This document shows, in pieces, positions 19,733 through 28,345 of a stretch of DNA of 64,000 bases. This DNA is from Sulfurimonas sp. (GTDB taxonomy: Bacteria; Campylobacterota; Campylobacteria; Campylobacterales; Sulfurimonadaceae), in contig NZ_JACUTS010000002.1 in assembly GCF_014859695.1 (NCBI RefSeq), forward strand, positions 23,328 through 87,327, written 5' to 3'. Each line of letters starts with the position of its first letter. Positions within the stretch are counted from its first letter, which is position 1. The translations under genes were made by a program, and so were the position numbers. Below the pieces are notes generated by a model. That model did not search any database, was not told the DNA's origin, and was given only the letters and a program-made list of their open reading frames with translations.

Positions 19733-21064
19733 TTATTTGTTGAAAACTCTCTTGAAAATTTTATCTACATTTTTTGTATAGTAGTCAAAATTGAAGCATT
19801 CGCGAATTGCCTCTTCGCTCAAACTTGCTCTCAGCTCTTCGTCCGCCAAGAGATGGTTTAGGTAGAGAGATTCTCCCTTTTCATTTGTGGTTGGTTTGCC
19901 CTGCTGTATCTCTTCCCAGACCATCATCGCGTTTCTCTGAACTATGCGGTAAGCATCCTCGCGGCTGACACCCTTTAGCGGAAGTTCTAAAAGTACTCTT
20001 TGGGAAAAGACAAGTCCGCCGGTAAGATTGAGATTTCTCATCATGTTTTGGGGATATACCGTTAGGTTAGCGATTACATTGTTCATGCGGTGGAGCATAA
20101 AGTCACTTGTTATAAATGAGTCTGGAAGCCAGAACCTCTCAGTTGAAGAGTGGCTGATATCTCTCTCATGCCAAAGCGCTACGTTTTCCATGGCAGGTAT
20201 CGCGTAAGCTCTTATCATTCTTGCCAAACCTGTTATGTTTTCCGTTAGTATAGGATTGCGTTTATGAGGCATAGCAGATGAGCCTTTTTGACCCTTTGCA
20301 AAATACTCTTCGCACTCGTAAACTTCAGTTCTCTGCCAGTGGCGGACTTGAACTGCAAACTTCTCTATTGAGCTTGCCATAAGAGCCAACGAGGTAGCAA
20401 GTCTTGCGTATCTGTCTCGCTGAATAACTTGGTTAGATGCGGGTGCAGGTTTTAGCCCTAGCTCTTCACATGTATACTCTTCAAGTTCTAGTGGTGCGTG
20501 AGCAAAGTTGCCCATCGCTCCGCTAACCTGTCCTACACTTATAACATCAAGTGTTTGTTCAAGATTCTCTAAATGTCTTGCCATCTCATCGTACCAAACA
20601 GCTAACACAAGACCGAATGTTATAGGCTCTCCATGTATGCCGTGGCTACGCCCGACCATAAGAGTCATCTTGTGTTCCATCGCTCTTTTTTTGATCGACT
20701 CCATAAGTATCTTCACATCTTCTATGATTAACTCCAGAGAGCTTTTCATCTGTAGTGCTACGGCTGTATCAATGGTATCGGAACTTGTCATGCCGTAGTG
20801 GAACCATCTGCTCTCTTCGCCTAGAGTTTCTGATACGCTAGTCGTAAACGCTATAAGGTCATGACGAGTTACTGCTTCTATCTCATCGATTCTTTTTATA
20901 TCAAATCCTGCATTCTCAACAATCTTCTTAGCATCATCATCAGGAATAAGTCCCAGTTTGTTCCAAGCTTTCACAACCGCTTTTTCTACATCTAGCCAAG
21001 CTTGATATTTTGCCTGCATCGTCCATTTAGAGCTCATCTCTTCTCTTGAGTATCTTTCGATCAT
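19733..21064 (-). CDS. purB: Adenylosuccinate lyase
   Basis: PurB performs two fumarate-releasing steps in purine synthesis (SAICAR to AICAR, and adenylosuccinate to AMP). The 443-residue length is typical. The superfamily signature GSSAMPHKRNPI is present and carries the flexible-loop catalytic Ser. Other recognisable parts are the MTSSDTIDTA segment, VGRSHGIHGEPITFG with an active-site His, and ISHSSTERFWLPDS. It lies upstream of nrdA in the same direction with 86 bases between, and is divergent from the pseudouridine synthase gene. Confidence 0.96.
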   Translation of the reverse strand: MIERYSREEMSSKWTMQAKYQAWLDVEKAVVKAWNKLGLIPDDDAKKIVENAGFDIKRIDEIEAVTRHDLIAFTTSVSETLGEESRWFHYGMTSSDTIDTAVALQMKSSLELIIEDVKILMESIKKRAMEHKMTLMVGRSHGIHGEPITFGLVLAVWYDEMARHLENLEQTLDVISVGQVSGAMGNFAHAPLELEEYTCEELGLKPAPASNQVIQRDRYARLATSLALMASSIEKFAVQVRHWQRTEVYECEEYFAKGQKGSSAMPHKRNPILTENITGLARMIRAYAIPAMENVALWHERDISHSSTERFWLPDSFITSDFMLHRMNNVIANLTVYPQNMMRNLNLTGGLVFSQRVLLELPLKGVSREDAYRIVQRNAMMVWEEIQQGKPTTNEKGESLYLNHLLADEELRASLSEEAIRECFNFDYYTKNVDKIFKRVFNK

Positions 21065-21144
21065 TTATTCAACCTGATTATTGTAAAATTTCTTTTTAGC
21101 AAGTAATGATTTTACAAAAAATACTCTAACAGAAGGATTAAATA

Positions 21145-22062
21145 TTGCCATTTATAATTAAAAAAATGTTTGCACAGGAAAGAGAGAGCGCTTTTCTTTT
21201 CTTCAAGCGAGAATTGGGACACTCTCAAAGAGATATTCAAAGATATATAGCAGTAGGGAGAGTTCTTATAAATGGTGTTCCGATTACGAAGCCATCTGAC
21301 TTTTTAGAGGGCGAATTTGAGTTTATCTATTTTGAACCTATTTCAAAAGGTTTGGTGCCGCATGTAGTTGATGAAAGGTTTGTGATTTTTGACAAACCAA
21401 GCGGAATGCTTATCCATCCTCAAAACAGGCACACTCCCTACTCTCTTATAGACGAGCTAAAGTTTCAGTTCGGGATGGATGCAAACATCGCCCATAGAAT
21501 AGATCAGGAGACAAGCGGACTGGTTTTGTGTGCAAAAGATAAAAAGAGCGAAGTTGATATAAAGATGATGTTCCAAGAGCGGGAGATGAAAAAAAAGTAT
21601 TTGGCAATGGTTCATGGAGAGTTAAAAGAGGAGCTTCGCATCGATGCTCCTCTGCTTAGATACGATGATGAAAAAAGCGCACTTATAAGAATGGTTGTTA
21701 AAGTTGATGAGAGCGGAAAGAAATCATTGACATATGTGAAACCGATTAAATATTATCCAGAGTTAGATATGACTATGATTGAGTGTTCCCCGCACACAGG
21801 AAGACAACATCAGATAAGAGTCCATATGTTCCATGTGAAACATCCTATAGTCGGTGATCCGGTTTATGGGCAAGACGAAGAGAATATTGTAAAGTATCTC
21901 GACAGAGAACTCGATAGAGAGACAAGAGTAAAAATTAGCGGTGCCAGAAGATTGCTTCTACATGCAAATGAGTTAGAGTTTGAACTATACGGAAAAAATT
22001 ATCAGATAAAAAGCAGTGTAGATTTTGAAAAAGTTTGCCTGGAGAATATGAGAACCATATAG
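21145..22062 (+). CDS. RluA-family pseudouridine synthase with S4 domain
   Basis: The enzyme isomerises specific uridines in rRNA to pseudouridine. The 305-residue protein has an N-terminal S4-like RNA-binding segment (about 12-55: HSQRDIQRYIAVGRVLINGV). The catalytic domain follows with the AHRIDQETSGLVL motif containing the catalytic Asp, then SPHTGRQHQIRVHM and HPIVGDPVYG. The start is an unusual TTG at 21145, supported by AGAAGGA at 21131-21137. RluD is the likeliest target class but cannot be settled by eye. A near-parS sequence lies inside the gene at 21827-21842. Confidence 0.9.
   Translation: MPFIIKKMFAQERESAFLFFKRELGHSQRDIQRYIAVGRVLINGVPITKPSDFLEGEFEFIYFEPISKGLVPHVVDERFVIFDKPSGMLIHPQNRHTPYSLIDELKFQFGMDANIAHRIDQETSGLVLCAKDKKSEVDIKMMFQEREMKKKYLAMVHGELKEELRIDAPLLRYDDEKSALIRMVVKVDESGKKSLTYVKPIKYYPELDMTMIECSPHTGRQHQIRVHMFHVKHPIVGDPVYGQDEENIVKYLDRELDRETRVKISGARRLLLHANELEFELYGKNYQIKSSVDFEKVCLENMRTI
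21827..21842. other. parS: Candidate parS (ParB-binding) site 1, inside a coding region
   Basis: TGTTCCATGTGAAACA matches the widely conserved parS consensus TGTTNCACGTGAAACA at 15 of 16 positions. It matches the reverse complement of the second candidate (25299-25314) at all but the degenerate fifth base. It lies about 10 kb from dnaA, where chromosomal parS sites normally cluster. It falls in the well-conserved HVKHPIVGD-coding part of the pseudouridine synthase gene, so coincidence cannot be excluded. parA and parB are not in the window. Confidence 0.6.
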
Positions 22063-22485
22063 AGAGATATTGTAAGAAATATAACAATAAGTTTGAGTAT
22101 GTGAATAACTATTTGCATCTTTCAAAGACATTTTAAAAAATTATATTATAATCTCTGCTAAAATTATTACAATGCCCTAAAATAGGGAGTTTAAGCGATA
22201 TATAAAAATTTAGAATTCAGCAAGTATTTATATAAATTAATTCTTAAAAAAGAAGAAAATTTTCAAATTTATTTCAAACTATTCTCTATCCTATTCACAC
22301 ATTAGAACAATGTGTGAATAGTGCACAAGCAGAGAAAATTAAGTCTGTTTTTTTATAATAAATATTTTTTTAAGAAAGAAAGAAATTTTTATGAATCATT
22401 TATATATGTAGGGTATCATTATGCTTATAAACGACCTCCCTGGTGTGTTGGTCGTTTTGTTATAAGTTAAGAGGGGCAGTTTGTA
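22063..22485. other. Gene-free 423-base region with three DnaA-type boxes
   Basis: The region holds a DnaA box TGTGAATAA (22100-22108) and a perfect 13-bp inverted repeat CTATTCACACATT-AGAAC-AATGTGTGAATAG (22291-22321). Each arm of the repeat contains a TATTCACA-type box. There is also a TATAAT (22147-22152) followed by a small CCCTA/TAGGG hairpin (22175-22187), and a terminator-like hairpin at 22424-22466. The rest is very AT-rich. It could be a DnaA-binding reservoir, a DnaA-controlled promoter, or a small RNA locus transcribed rightward. No open frame of note was seen. Confidence 0.55.
22424..22466 (+). terminator. Terminator-like nested hairpin
   Basis: ACGACC (22431-22436) pairs with GGTCGT (22450-22455), followed by TTTGTT on the plus strand. 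An outer CTTATAA/TTATAAG pair (22424-22430 and 22460-22466) extends the symmetry. No protein gene ends just upstream on the plus strand, so if it works as a terminator it would end an unannotated rightward transcript starting in the AT-rich region. Confidence 0.5.
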
Positions 22486-22725
22486 TTAAACCGCATTGTA
22501 TCTCTTGATGATTTTTTTAACACGATTCTTTAAATTGCGCAGAGCTTCAGTATCTGATTCTCCATCAGCCGTAAGACTTTCAAAACCATCATCAAACTGT
22601 GCCTTTGCAATCCATCCCATTTTTTTATGGTATTTCACTCCCACAAAACGAACGCCTCCAAAGTGATCCTCACAAAGTTGGTAAATTCTTTTTATTCTGT
22701 CTGAGTTTGTTTTTTTGTAAGCCAT
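22486..22725 (-). CDS. Small basic hypothetical protein
   Basis: I do not recognise this 79-residue protein. It is rich in Lys and Arg, with a predicted helix-strand-strand-helix order: TNSDRIKRIYQLCEDHF, VGVKYHKKMGWIAKAQF, then ESDTEALRNLKNRVKKIIKRY. The glutamate-plus-arginine C-terminal helix and basic charge would suit nucleic-acid or ribosome binding, but that is only inference. A GGAG site just before the start ATG supports it as a real gene. It lies leftward at the end of the box-rich intergenic region. Confidence 0.75.
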   Translation of the reverse strand: MAYKKTNSDRIKRIYQLCEDHFGGVRFVGVKYHKKMGWIAKAQFDDGFESLTADGESDTEALRNLKNRVKKIIKRYNAV

Positions 22726-22767
22726 TATTATCTCCTTAAGTAAATTATAGTTGAAATGATAACATTT

Positions 22768-22863
22768 TTAGTCATCCTTTGTCGCAGCCTTTATAAACCC
22801 TATGATGCCCACCGCAAAAACAATAACTAAAAAGATTATCTGAAATATCTCTACATAGCTCAT
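22768..22863 (-). CDS. 31-residue membrane microprotein coupled to rlmN
   Basis: A short frame reads MSYVEIFQIIFLVIVFAVGI followed by IGFIKAATKDD and a TAA stop. It is a single hydrophobic helix with a short charged tail, typical of a bitopic small membrane protein. Its ATG overlaps the rlmN stop codon, so translational coupling is likely. No function is known to me. The call rests on the clean hydrophobic pattern, the coupled start and its fit to an otherwise empty gap. Confidence 0.6.
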   Translation of the reverse strand: MSYVEIFQIIFLVIVFAVGIIGFIKAATKDD

Positions 22864-23930
22864 GATAACTCGTTGCCGGTTTGTTCTTTTAGCTGTCCGC
22901 ATGCAGCGCTTATATCGATTCCCTTAGAGTCACGAATAGTACATAAAAGCCCATGATTTAGCAGATACTCCTGAAAAGCTATCATATCGCTCTTTGAAGG
23001 TCGCTCATACTCTGTCCCCGGATAAGGATTGAAATAGATAAGGTTTACCTTAGCTTTTATGTCTGAGAGGAGCTTTACAAGCTTTTTAGCAGAAGCTATA
23101 TCATCATTTTTATTTTTAATAACCAAATACTCAAACATAACTCTTTTTCTAGTGTCAATTGGAAAGCGTTTAACAGCTTCTATAATAGAGGAGATATTGT
23201 ACGCTTTGTTCATAGGGATAAGTTCAGTTCTAAGCTCATCGTCAACCGCATGAAGTGAAATGGCTATATGAACGCCCAGATCCATCTCTCCGAGCTTATC
23301 TATCTTGCTGCTAAGCCCGCTTGTAGATACGGTCTGTCTTTTGCCCGATATGCATAGCCCCTCTTCCTCTTTGAAAATCTCAATAGCACGTGCGAGATTA
23401 TCAAGATTATCGAGAGGTTCTCCCATTCCCATGTAGACTATATTTATCATTCTGTTATGCTTATGCTCGTTATCGCGCTTTAATGCAATAACCTGCCCTA
23501 CTATCTCTCCTGCGGTTAAATCCCTTGTAAAACCGCCTTTTGCAGTCAAACAGAATGCACAACCGACTTTACAGCCGACTTGCGTGGATACGCAGATGGT
23601 ATATTTCGCCTCTTGTGTAACTTCGCCGGCTTCGTCCGTGAGCGTTTCTTTCATCTTTAGCCATACTGCTTCTATGGTTTTGCCGTCTTGGAGTTCAAAA
23701 AGGTACTTGATTGTGCCATCACTTGATATCTCTTTTTTTATTATTTTTAGAGGATTTACGACAAATTTTTCTGATAGCTCATCTTTGAGTGCTTTTGGTA
23801 TGTTTTTCATCTCATCAAAGTTTTGTGCATAGTTATGATAGAGCCAGCCGTAAATCTGTTTTGCTCTAAATGAGGGTTTTACAATCTCTTGTAGCTCTGT
23901 TAGTTTAAAATCAAGAAGTGAAGGTTTCAT
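22860..23930 (-). CDS. rlmN: Dual-specificity rRNA/tRNA adenine-C2 methyltransferase RlmN
   Basis: RlmN is a radical-SAM enzyme that methylates A2503 of 23S rRNA and A37 of some tRNAs. The 356-residue length is standard. The radical-SAM cluster motif is in VGCKVGCAFCLTAKGGF (CxxxCxxC). Other family parts are YMGMGEPLDNLDNL, the RQTVSTSGL segment, SLHAVDDELRTELIPMN, FEYLVI, and the methyl-carrying C-terminal cysteine in ISAACGQL. Its start overlaps the upstream nucleoside phosphorylase-like gene by four bases, and its stop overlaps the microprotein start. Confidence 0.97.
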   Translation of the reverse strand: MKPSLLDFKLTELQEIVKPSFRAKQIYGWLYHNYAQNFDEMKNIPKALKDELSEKFVVNPLKIIKKEISSDGTIKYLFELQDGKTIEAVWLKMKETLTDEAGEVTQEAKYTICVSTQVGCKVGCAFCLTAKGGFTRDLTAGEIVGQVIALKRDNEHKHNRMINIVYMGMGEPLDNLDNLARAIEIFKEEEGLCISGKRQTVSTSGLSSKIDKLGEMDLGVHIAISLHAVDDELRTELIPMNKAYNISSIIEAVKRFPIDTRKRVMFEYLVIKNKNDDIASAKKLVKLLSDIKAKVNLIYFNPYPGTEYERPSKSDMIAFQEYLLNHGLLCTIRDSKGIDISAACGQLKEQTGNELS

Positions 23931-24472
23931 TTTTTAGTAAGCTCCGTAACTCTTTTTTTTACATGCTGCTCTAGAATTTTTTTTGCTTCTTCATGATTTT
24001 TTAAAAAATCTTCATGCGCATTTTTGTTAGTGTAGTTAGTTATACAAAAGACTCCTCCGGCAGGAATATCAAACTCCTGCGCTACCTTTAAAACAGCAAA
24101 AAACTCCATGTTTTCTATGCCTATGTCGAGGTTTAGAAACTTTTTTGTTAGCTCTTCGTTTGTTGAGATGTAGTTTGATGAGTTGACTATAACATCTTTT
24201 TTTGTTCGCTCTGTGTTAGTAGAGATTACATTATCCAAAGGGGTATATGCATCGTTACTTAAAAAACCAAGCTCTATATTTGAAGCTGTTTTGGACTCAA
24301 TGATGTCAAATATCTTATGCTCGCCGTAGCTCCCTGCACTTCCTACAAAGAGTAAAAATTCAGGCTTATCAAAGAGGCAGAGCCTTGTGAGATTTATAGC
24401 GGATTCAATTAGCCCTACTCCCATTGGAGTAGCAAAATCGAAAGTTTCGCTGTTTCCTGCGCATATTATCAT
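23927..24472 (-). CDS. Nucleoside phosphorylase / nucleosidase superfamily protein
   Basis: The 181-residue protein belongs to the PNP/MTAN fold. It has a glycine-rich strand FLLFVGSAGSYGEH, the substrate-binding GIENMEFFAVLKVAQEF segment (an ENME-like motif used to hold the ribose), and CITNYTNKNAHEDFLKNHEEA near the C-terminus. It is shorter than ordinary purine nucleoside phosphorylases (about 230), lacking some N-terminal strand-helix units. Substrate and reaction type (phosphorolysis or hydrolysis) are not settled. It overlaps hisF upstream by one base and rlmN downstream by four, in one leftward operon. Confidence 0.8.
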   Translation of the reverse strand: MIICAGNSETFDFATPMGVGLIESAINLTRLCLFDKPEFLLFVGSAGSYGEHKIFDIIESKTASNIELGFLSNDAYTPLDNVISTNTERTKKDVIVNSSNYISTNEELTKKFLNLDIGIENMEFFAVLKVAQEFDIPAGGVFCITNYTNKNAHEDFLKNHEEAKKILEQHVKKRVTELTKK

Positions 24473-25230
24473 TAAAGTCTTACCGGTATGTTGTTATCGT
24501 GAAGATAGCGTTTTAGATCCATAATATCTATCTCTTTGTAGTGAAAGATACTTGCTGCCAGTGCCGCATCAGCACCGTGCAAAAACGCCTCTTTTATATG
24601 CTCCATAGTTCCCGCTCCGCCGCTTGCGATAACTGGGACATTAACTGCACGGCTAATTTGCTCGGTTATGTTTAGCTCAAATCCAGCCTTTGTTCCGTCT
24701 GCATCCATTGAGGTTAAAAGGATCTCACCGCTTCCGCGATCAACTACCTCTTTTGCCCACTCTAGGGCATCTATGCCTGTATCTACTCGACCGCCGTTTA
24801 GATAGACGTTATATCTATTGCCTGTTTTTTTGACATCGATTGCAGTTACAATGCACTGCGAACCGAATCTTTTTGCACCCTCGTTTATAAGCTCCGGTCT
24901 TTTAATCGCGGCAGAGTTTACGCTTACTTTGTCGCATCCGACATTTAAAAGTTTGTATATATCATCAAGTTTTCTGATTCCGCCGCCGACTGTTAAGGGG
25001 ATAAAGATTTCGCGCGCAACCTGAGCTACTATATCTACAATAGTATCGCGGTTGTCGCTTGAAGCAGTGATGTCCAAAAATGTAATTTCATCCGCTCCCT
25101 CTTCGTTATATCTCTTTGCGACTTCTACCGGATCGCCCGCATCTTTAAGTCCGACAAAATTGACACCTTTGACAACGCGTCCATCTTTAACGTCAAGACA
25201 TGGAATAATTCTTTTTGCAAAATAGTTCAA
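24472..25230 (-). CDS. hisF: Imidazole glycerol phosphate synthase subunit HisF
   Basis: HisF is the cyclase half of IGP synthase, joining ammonia from HisH to PRFAR in histidine synthesis and releasing AICAR. The 252-residue (beta/alpha)8 barrel starts with [19 protein letters not shown] carrying a catalytic Asp. It continues with [13 protein letters not shown], a phosphate-binding [11 protein letters not shown] loop, [15 protein letters not shown] with the second catalytic Asp, and the [11 protein letters not shown] phosphate loop. hisH is not in the window. It heads the run hisF - nucleoside phosphorylase - rlmN - microprotein. Confidence 0.97.
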   Translation of the reverse strand: MNYFAKRIIPCLDVKDGRVVKGVNFVGLKDAGDPVEVAKRYNEEGADEITFLDITASSDNRDTIVDIVAQVAREIFIPLTVGGGIRKLDDIYKLLNVGCDKVSVNSAAIKRPELINEGAKRFGSQCIVTAIDVKKTGNRYNVYLNGGRVDTGIDALEWAKEVVDRGSGEILLTSMDADGTKAGFELNITEQISRAVNVPVIASGGAGTMEHIKEAFLHGADAALAASIFHYKEIDIMDLKRYLHDNNIPVRL

Positions 25231-25298
25231 AACTCTACCTTTTGTAATATAGTGAAATTATACACACAATGGCTTATAGTTAGTTTTGGTATTTCAAA

Positions 25299-25314
25299 TG
25301 TTTCACATGAAACA
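25299..25314. other. parS: Candidate parS (ParB-binding) site 2, intergenic
   Basis: TGTTTCACATGAAACA is a 15-of-16 match to parS and extends by one base each side to an 18-bp near-palindrome (25298-25315). It lies in the 235-base gap between divergent hisF and ksgA, about 13.6 kb from the dnaA start. Its reverse complement and site 1 share the core CATGTGAAACA, suggesting that this lineage uses CATG rather than CACG. No other gene or RNA is visible in this gap. Confidence 0.7.
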
Positions 25315-25465
25315 TAAAATAATGTGGTTTTATTTATAATTATTATACGATTGTCTAATAATAGCCTCTTAACAATAAATTCAGCTTTAAAAAAGTAGTA
25401 TACACTAAAGTTATTTTTATTGATATTAATCAATTGTAAGCAAAATTACTATATGATGTCAGTCA

Positions 25466-26269
25466 ATGGAAAAAATTATAGCTAAAAAGAAGTTCGGACA
25501 GAATTTCTTAAAAGACGAGACTGTTTTACGAAAAATCATCGAAGCGATGCCCAACAATAACAATAAAATTGTAGAAATTGGGCCTGGCTTAGGTGATTTA
25601 ACTAAATATTTAGTAGATGTCAAAAGTGTAGAAGCTTTTGAGGTCGATACCGATTTGTGTAAACTGTTACAAAAAAAGTTTGAAAAAGAGATCGCAACCA
25701 AGCAGCTCCACATTAATTGTGGAGACGTATTGACTACTTGGAAGAGTGAGCTTATAGATGAGTCGTATGATTTGGTGGCGAATTTGCCATACTATATAGC
25801 GACTAACATAATCTTAAAAGCCCTCGCAGATTCAAAATGCAAAAATATACTTGTAATGGTACAGTTTGAAGTGGCAGAGAAGTTTTGCGCACATGAAGGC
25901 GATAAGGTATTTGGTTCTTTGAGTATTATAACTCAAAGTGCAGGGGAAGCACAATTGATTGTGAAGGTCCCTCCAAGTTCTTTTGAGCCTCAGCCAAAAA
26001 TAGACTCCGCAGTTTTTTTGATAGAAAAACAGAGTGATAGATTTGACAAAGATTTTGAGGATATGCTTAGAGTTGCATTTACGCAGCCTCGCAAAACTCT
26101 TATGAAAAATCTCTCTGCCGTTTATGAAAAAAATATACTTCAAGAAGTTTTTGAGAAACTTAGCCTAGCACAAACGATTCGTCCTCATCAGGTCTGTACA
26201 AATGACTATCACCAACTCTATAAACTAACAAGGAGTTTGGATGGAACAAGAGAAGCAAGAAAGTGTTAA
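25466..26269 (+). CDS. rsmA: 16S rRNA dimethyladenosine transferase KsgA/RsmA
   Basis: KsgA dimethylates A1518 and A1519 of 16S rRNA late in 30S assembly. The 267-residue protein starts with the family hallmark KKFGQNFLKDETVLRKI. SAM-binding motif I is EIGPGLGDLTKYL, and the acidic SAM contact is AFEVDTDLC. The catalytic motif IV is NLPYYIATNII. The C-terminal helical domain includes FTQPRKTLMKNL. It overlaps the RNase J gene by 29 bases, so the two rRNA-related genes form an operon. Confidence 0.96.
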   Translation: MEKIIAKKKFGQNFLKDETVLRKIIEAMPNNNNKIVEIGPGLGDLTKYLVDVKSVEAFEVDTDLCKLLQKKFEKEIATKQLHINCGDVLTTWKSELIDESYDLVANLPYYIATNIILKALADSKCKNILVMVQFEVAEKFCAHEGDKVFGSLSIITQSAGEAQLIVKVPPSSFEPQPKIDSAVFLIEKQSDRFDKDFEDMLRVAFTQPRKTLMKNLSAVYEKNILQEVFEKLSLAQTIRPHQVCTNDYHQLYKLTRSLDGTREARKC

Positions 26270-28178
26270 AAGCACTTCTCAAGAAAATCGTAAACAATAT
26301 AACAACAATAAAAGACACAACAACCCAAGTAGACCAAGTGGTCAAGACGACAACAAGCAAGTAGCTGCCGCTCCCGCAGGTAACGCTAAAAATAAGAACG
26401 CGTCAAGAGGTCGCCGTCGCCAAAGCACACCAATAAATGATAACTTAAAGGCATTTGTCGAGATAAATCAAGAGGCGCATAAGCAGAGACTTAATCCCCA
26501 CTATAAACTAGATTTGAACTCAAATGAGAAGATTCGCATAACTCCGCTTGGAGGCCTTGGTGAAATCGGCGGAAATATCATGGTGATTGAAACAGAAAAA
26601 GAGGCCATATTAGTAGACGTCGGTATGAGTTTTCCTGATGAAGATATGCATGGTGTTGATATTTTGGTGCCTGATTTTACATATATTCGTGAGATAAGAA
26701 ACAAAATTAAAGCAGTAGTCATTACCCATGCCCATGAGGATCACATCGGAGCGATGCCGTACCTCTATAAAGAGATGCAGTTTCCTATATATGCCTCACC
26801 TCTTCCTTTGGCTATGATAGGCAGTAAATTTGATGAACACCATATAAAAGATTTTAAACAGTATCTCAACCCTATCGAAAAAAGAAAACTATATAAAATT
26901 GGCAATGATTTTGAAGTAGAGTGGATGCACATGACGCACTCTATTATAGATTCGTCATCATTGGCTATTACAACAAGCGCAGGAACGATTATCCATACGG
27001 GTGACTTTAAGATTGACCATACTCCGGTAGACGGCTATACGGCAGATTTACATAGACTTGCTCATTACGGCGATAGAGGCGTTCTTTGTCTTTTGAGTGA
27101 CTCTACCAACTCTCATAACATCGCACCTACACTATCAGAACTCAATGTTGCACCTGCGCTTGATAGAGTGTTTGCAAAGGCTGAGGGAAGAGTAATCCTC
27201 TCAACATTTAGCTCAAATGTTCACCGTGTTTACCAGGCGATACAGTATGGCGTAAAGTATGGACGTAAAGTATGTGTCATCGGTCGCTCAATGGAGAGAA
27301 ACATTGAAGTTGCAATGCAGTATGACTATATAAAACTGCCAAAAAATATATTTGTAGAACCTGACCAGATAGCGCATCTCAACGACAAAGATGTTCTTAT
27401 AATCACTACAGGTTCACAAGGCGAGCCAAGTTCTGCGCTTTTTAGGATGTCAATCGGCGAGCATAGACATGTCAAAATTAAGCCGACCGATTTAATCGTT
27501 CTCTCATCTCGCCCAATCCCGGGAAATGAAGGCTCAATCTCCGGAATGCTGAACTATCTTCAGCGTGCAGGAGCAAAAATAGCTCAAGACAGAGAGCTAC
27601 ATGTGTCCGGTCACGGTTCCATTGAGGAGCAGAAACTTATGCTCCGTCTGGTAAATCCTAAGTTCTTTTTACCGATTCACGGTGAGTACAATCATGTTAT
27701 GAAACATAAAGAGACTGCAGTAATGTGTGGTGTTCCGGAGCGTAATATACATATCATGAATGATGGAGACACTATTGAGATTGCTCCTAAATATATGAGA
27801 AAAGTAAAAACCGTAAGAACGGGTAAAACATATATTGACAATCAAAATAACCATAAAATAGAAGATGACATTGTGCTAGATCGTCAAAAACTTGCATCAG
27901 ACGGTGTTGTAATGATTGTTGCTCAGATTGACGGACAGCACTCGACAATGCTATCTAAGCCGATAGTGACATCATTTGGAATTGTTGCAGACAAGCAAGA
28001 TAAGTTTTTTGCTAAAGAGATAGAGGAAGTTTTAGAGCACTTCCTTGTAAATATCAAAGAGGGGCTTCTTGAGAATCCAAGAGCACTCGAAAATGATCTT
28101 CGTCAGGTTGTTAGAAAACATATCTATAGAAAGATGAAAAAATATCCGTTTATTGTTCCGCATATTTTTATTATGTAG
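26241..28178 (+). CDS. rnj: Ribonuclease J
   Basis: RNase J is a 5'-3' exonuclease and endonuclease for mRNA decay and rRNA processing in Epsilonproteobacteria, which lack RNase E. The 645-residue protein has a disordered extension of about 80 residues rich in Asn, Lys, Arg and Gln, as seen in the Helicobacter enzyme. The metallo-beta-lactamase domain follows with THAHEDHIGAMPYL, HTGDFKIDHTP, and beta-CASP parts LSTFSSNVHRVYQ, SSRPIPGNEGSI and PIHGEYNH. AGGAG upstream of ATG 26241 supports this start inside the ksgA 3' end. Confidence 0.96.
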   Translation: MEQEKQESVKSTSQENRKQYNNNKRHNNPSRPSGQDDNKQVAAAPAGNAKNKNASRGRRRQSTPINDNLKAFVEINQEAHKQRLNPHYKLDLNSNEKIRITPLGGLGEIGGNIMVIETEKEAILVDVGMSFPDEDMHGVDILVPDFTYIREIRNKIKAVVITHAHEDHIGAMPYLYKEMQFPIYASPLPLAMIGSKFDEHHIKDFKQYLNPIEKRKLYKIGNDFEVEWMHMTHSIIDSSSLAITTSAGTIIHTGDFKIDHTPVDGYTADLHRLAHYGDRGVLCLLSDSTNSHNIAPTLSELNVAPALDRVFAKAEGRVILSTFSSNVHRVYQAIQYGVKYGRKVCVIGRSMERNIEVAMQYDYIKLPKNIFVEPDQIAHLNDKDVLIITTGSQGEPSSALFRMSIGEHRHVKIKPTDLIVLSSRPIPGNEGSISGMLNYLQRAGAKIAQDRELHVSGHGSIEEQKLMLRLVNPKFFLPIHGEYNHVMKHKETAVMCGVPERNIHIMNDGDTIEIAPKYMRKVKTVRTGKTYIDNQNNHKIEDDIVLDRQKLASDGVVMIVAQIDGQHSTMLSKPIVTSFGIVADKQDKFFAKEIEEVLEHFLVNIKEGLLENPRALENDLRQVVRKHIYRKMKKYPFIVPHIFIM

Positions 28179-28190
28179 ATCAATATTTTT

Positions 28191-28216
28191 GATATGCGGA
28201 AGAGATCCCGCATATC
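28191..28216 (+). terminator. Perfect 9-bp hairpin after RNase J
   Basis: GATATGCGG (28191-28199) and CCGCATATC (28208-28216) pair perfectly around an eight-base loop, 13 bases after the rnj stop codon. No T run follows, so it may stabilise the mRNA end or act with a factor rather than as a classic intrinsic terminator. The remainder of the 167-base gap shows no gene. Confidence 0.45.
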
Positions 28217-28345
28217 ATTAAACCTCCACTTATTTCCGACCTCTTTGTACAATAGTAGTAATTTACTAGACACTTTTTCGATACTATTACCCAAATTTAG
28301 CAAAATAGTTTAATCTCTTTAAATTTTTAAGACAACGGGGTAGTT

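Noticed and set aside
25227-25433. 68-residue leftward frame overlapping the hisF start
   Set aside because: AT-rich intergenic DNA with the parS-like palindrome; no ribosome site and composition unlike coding sequence.
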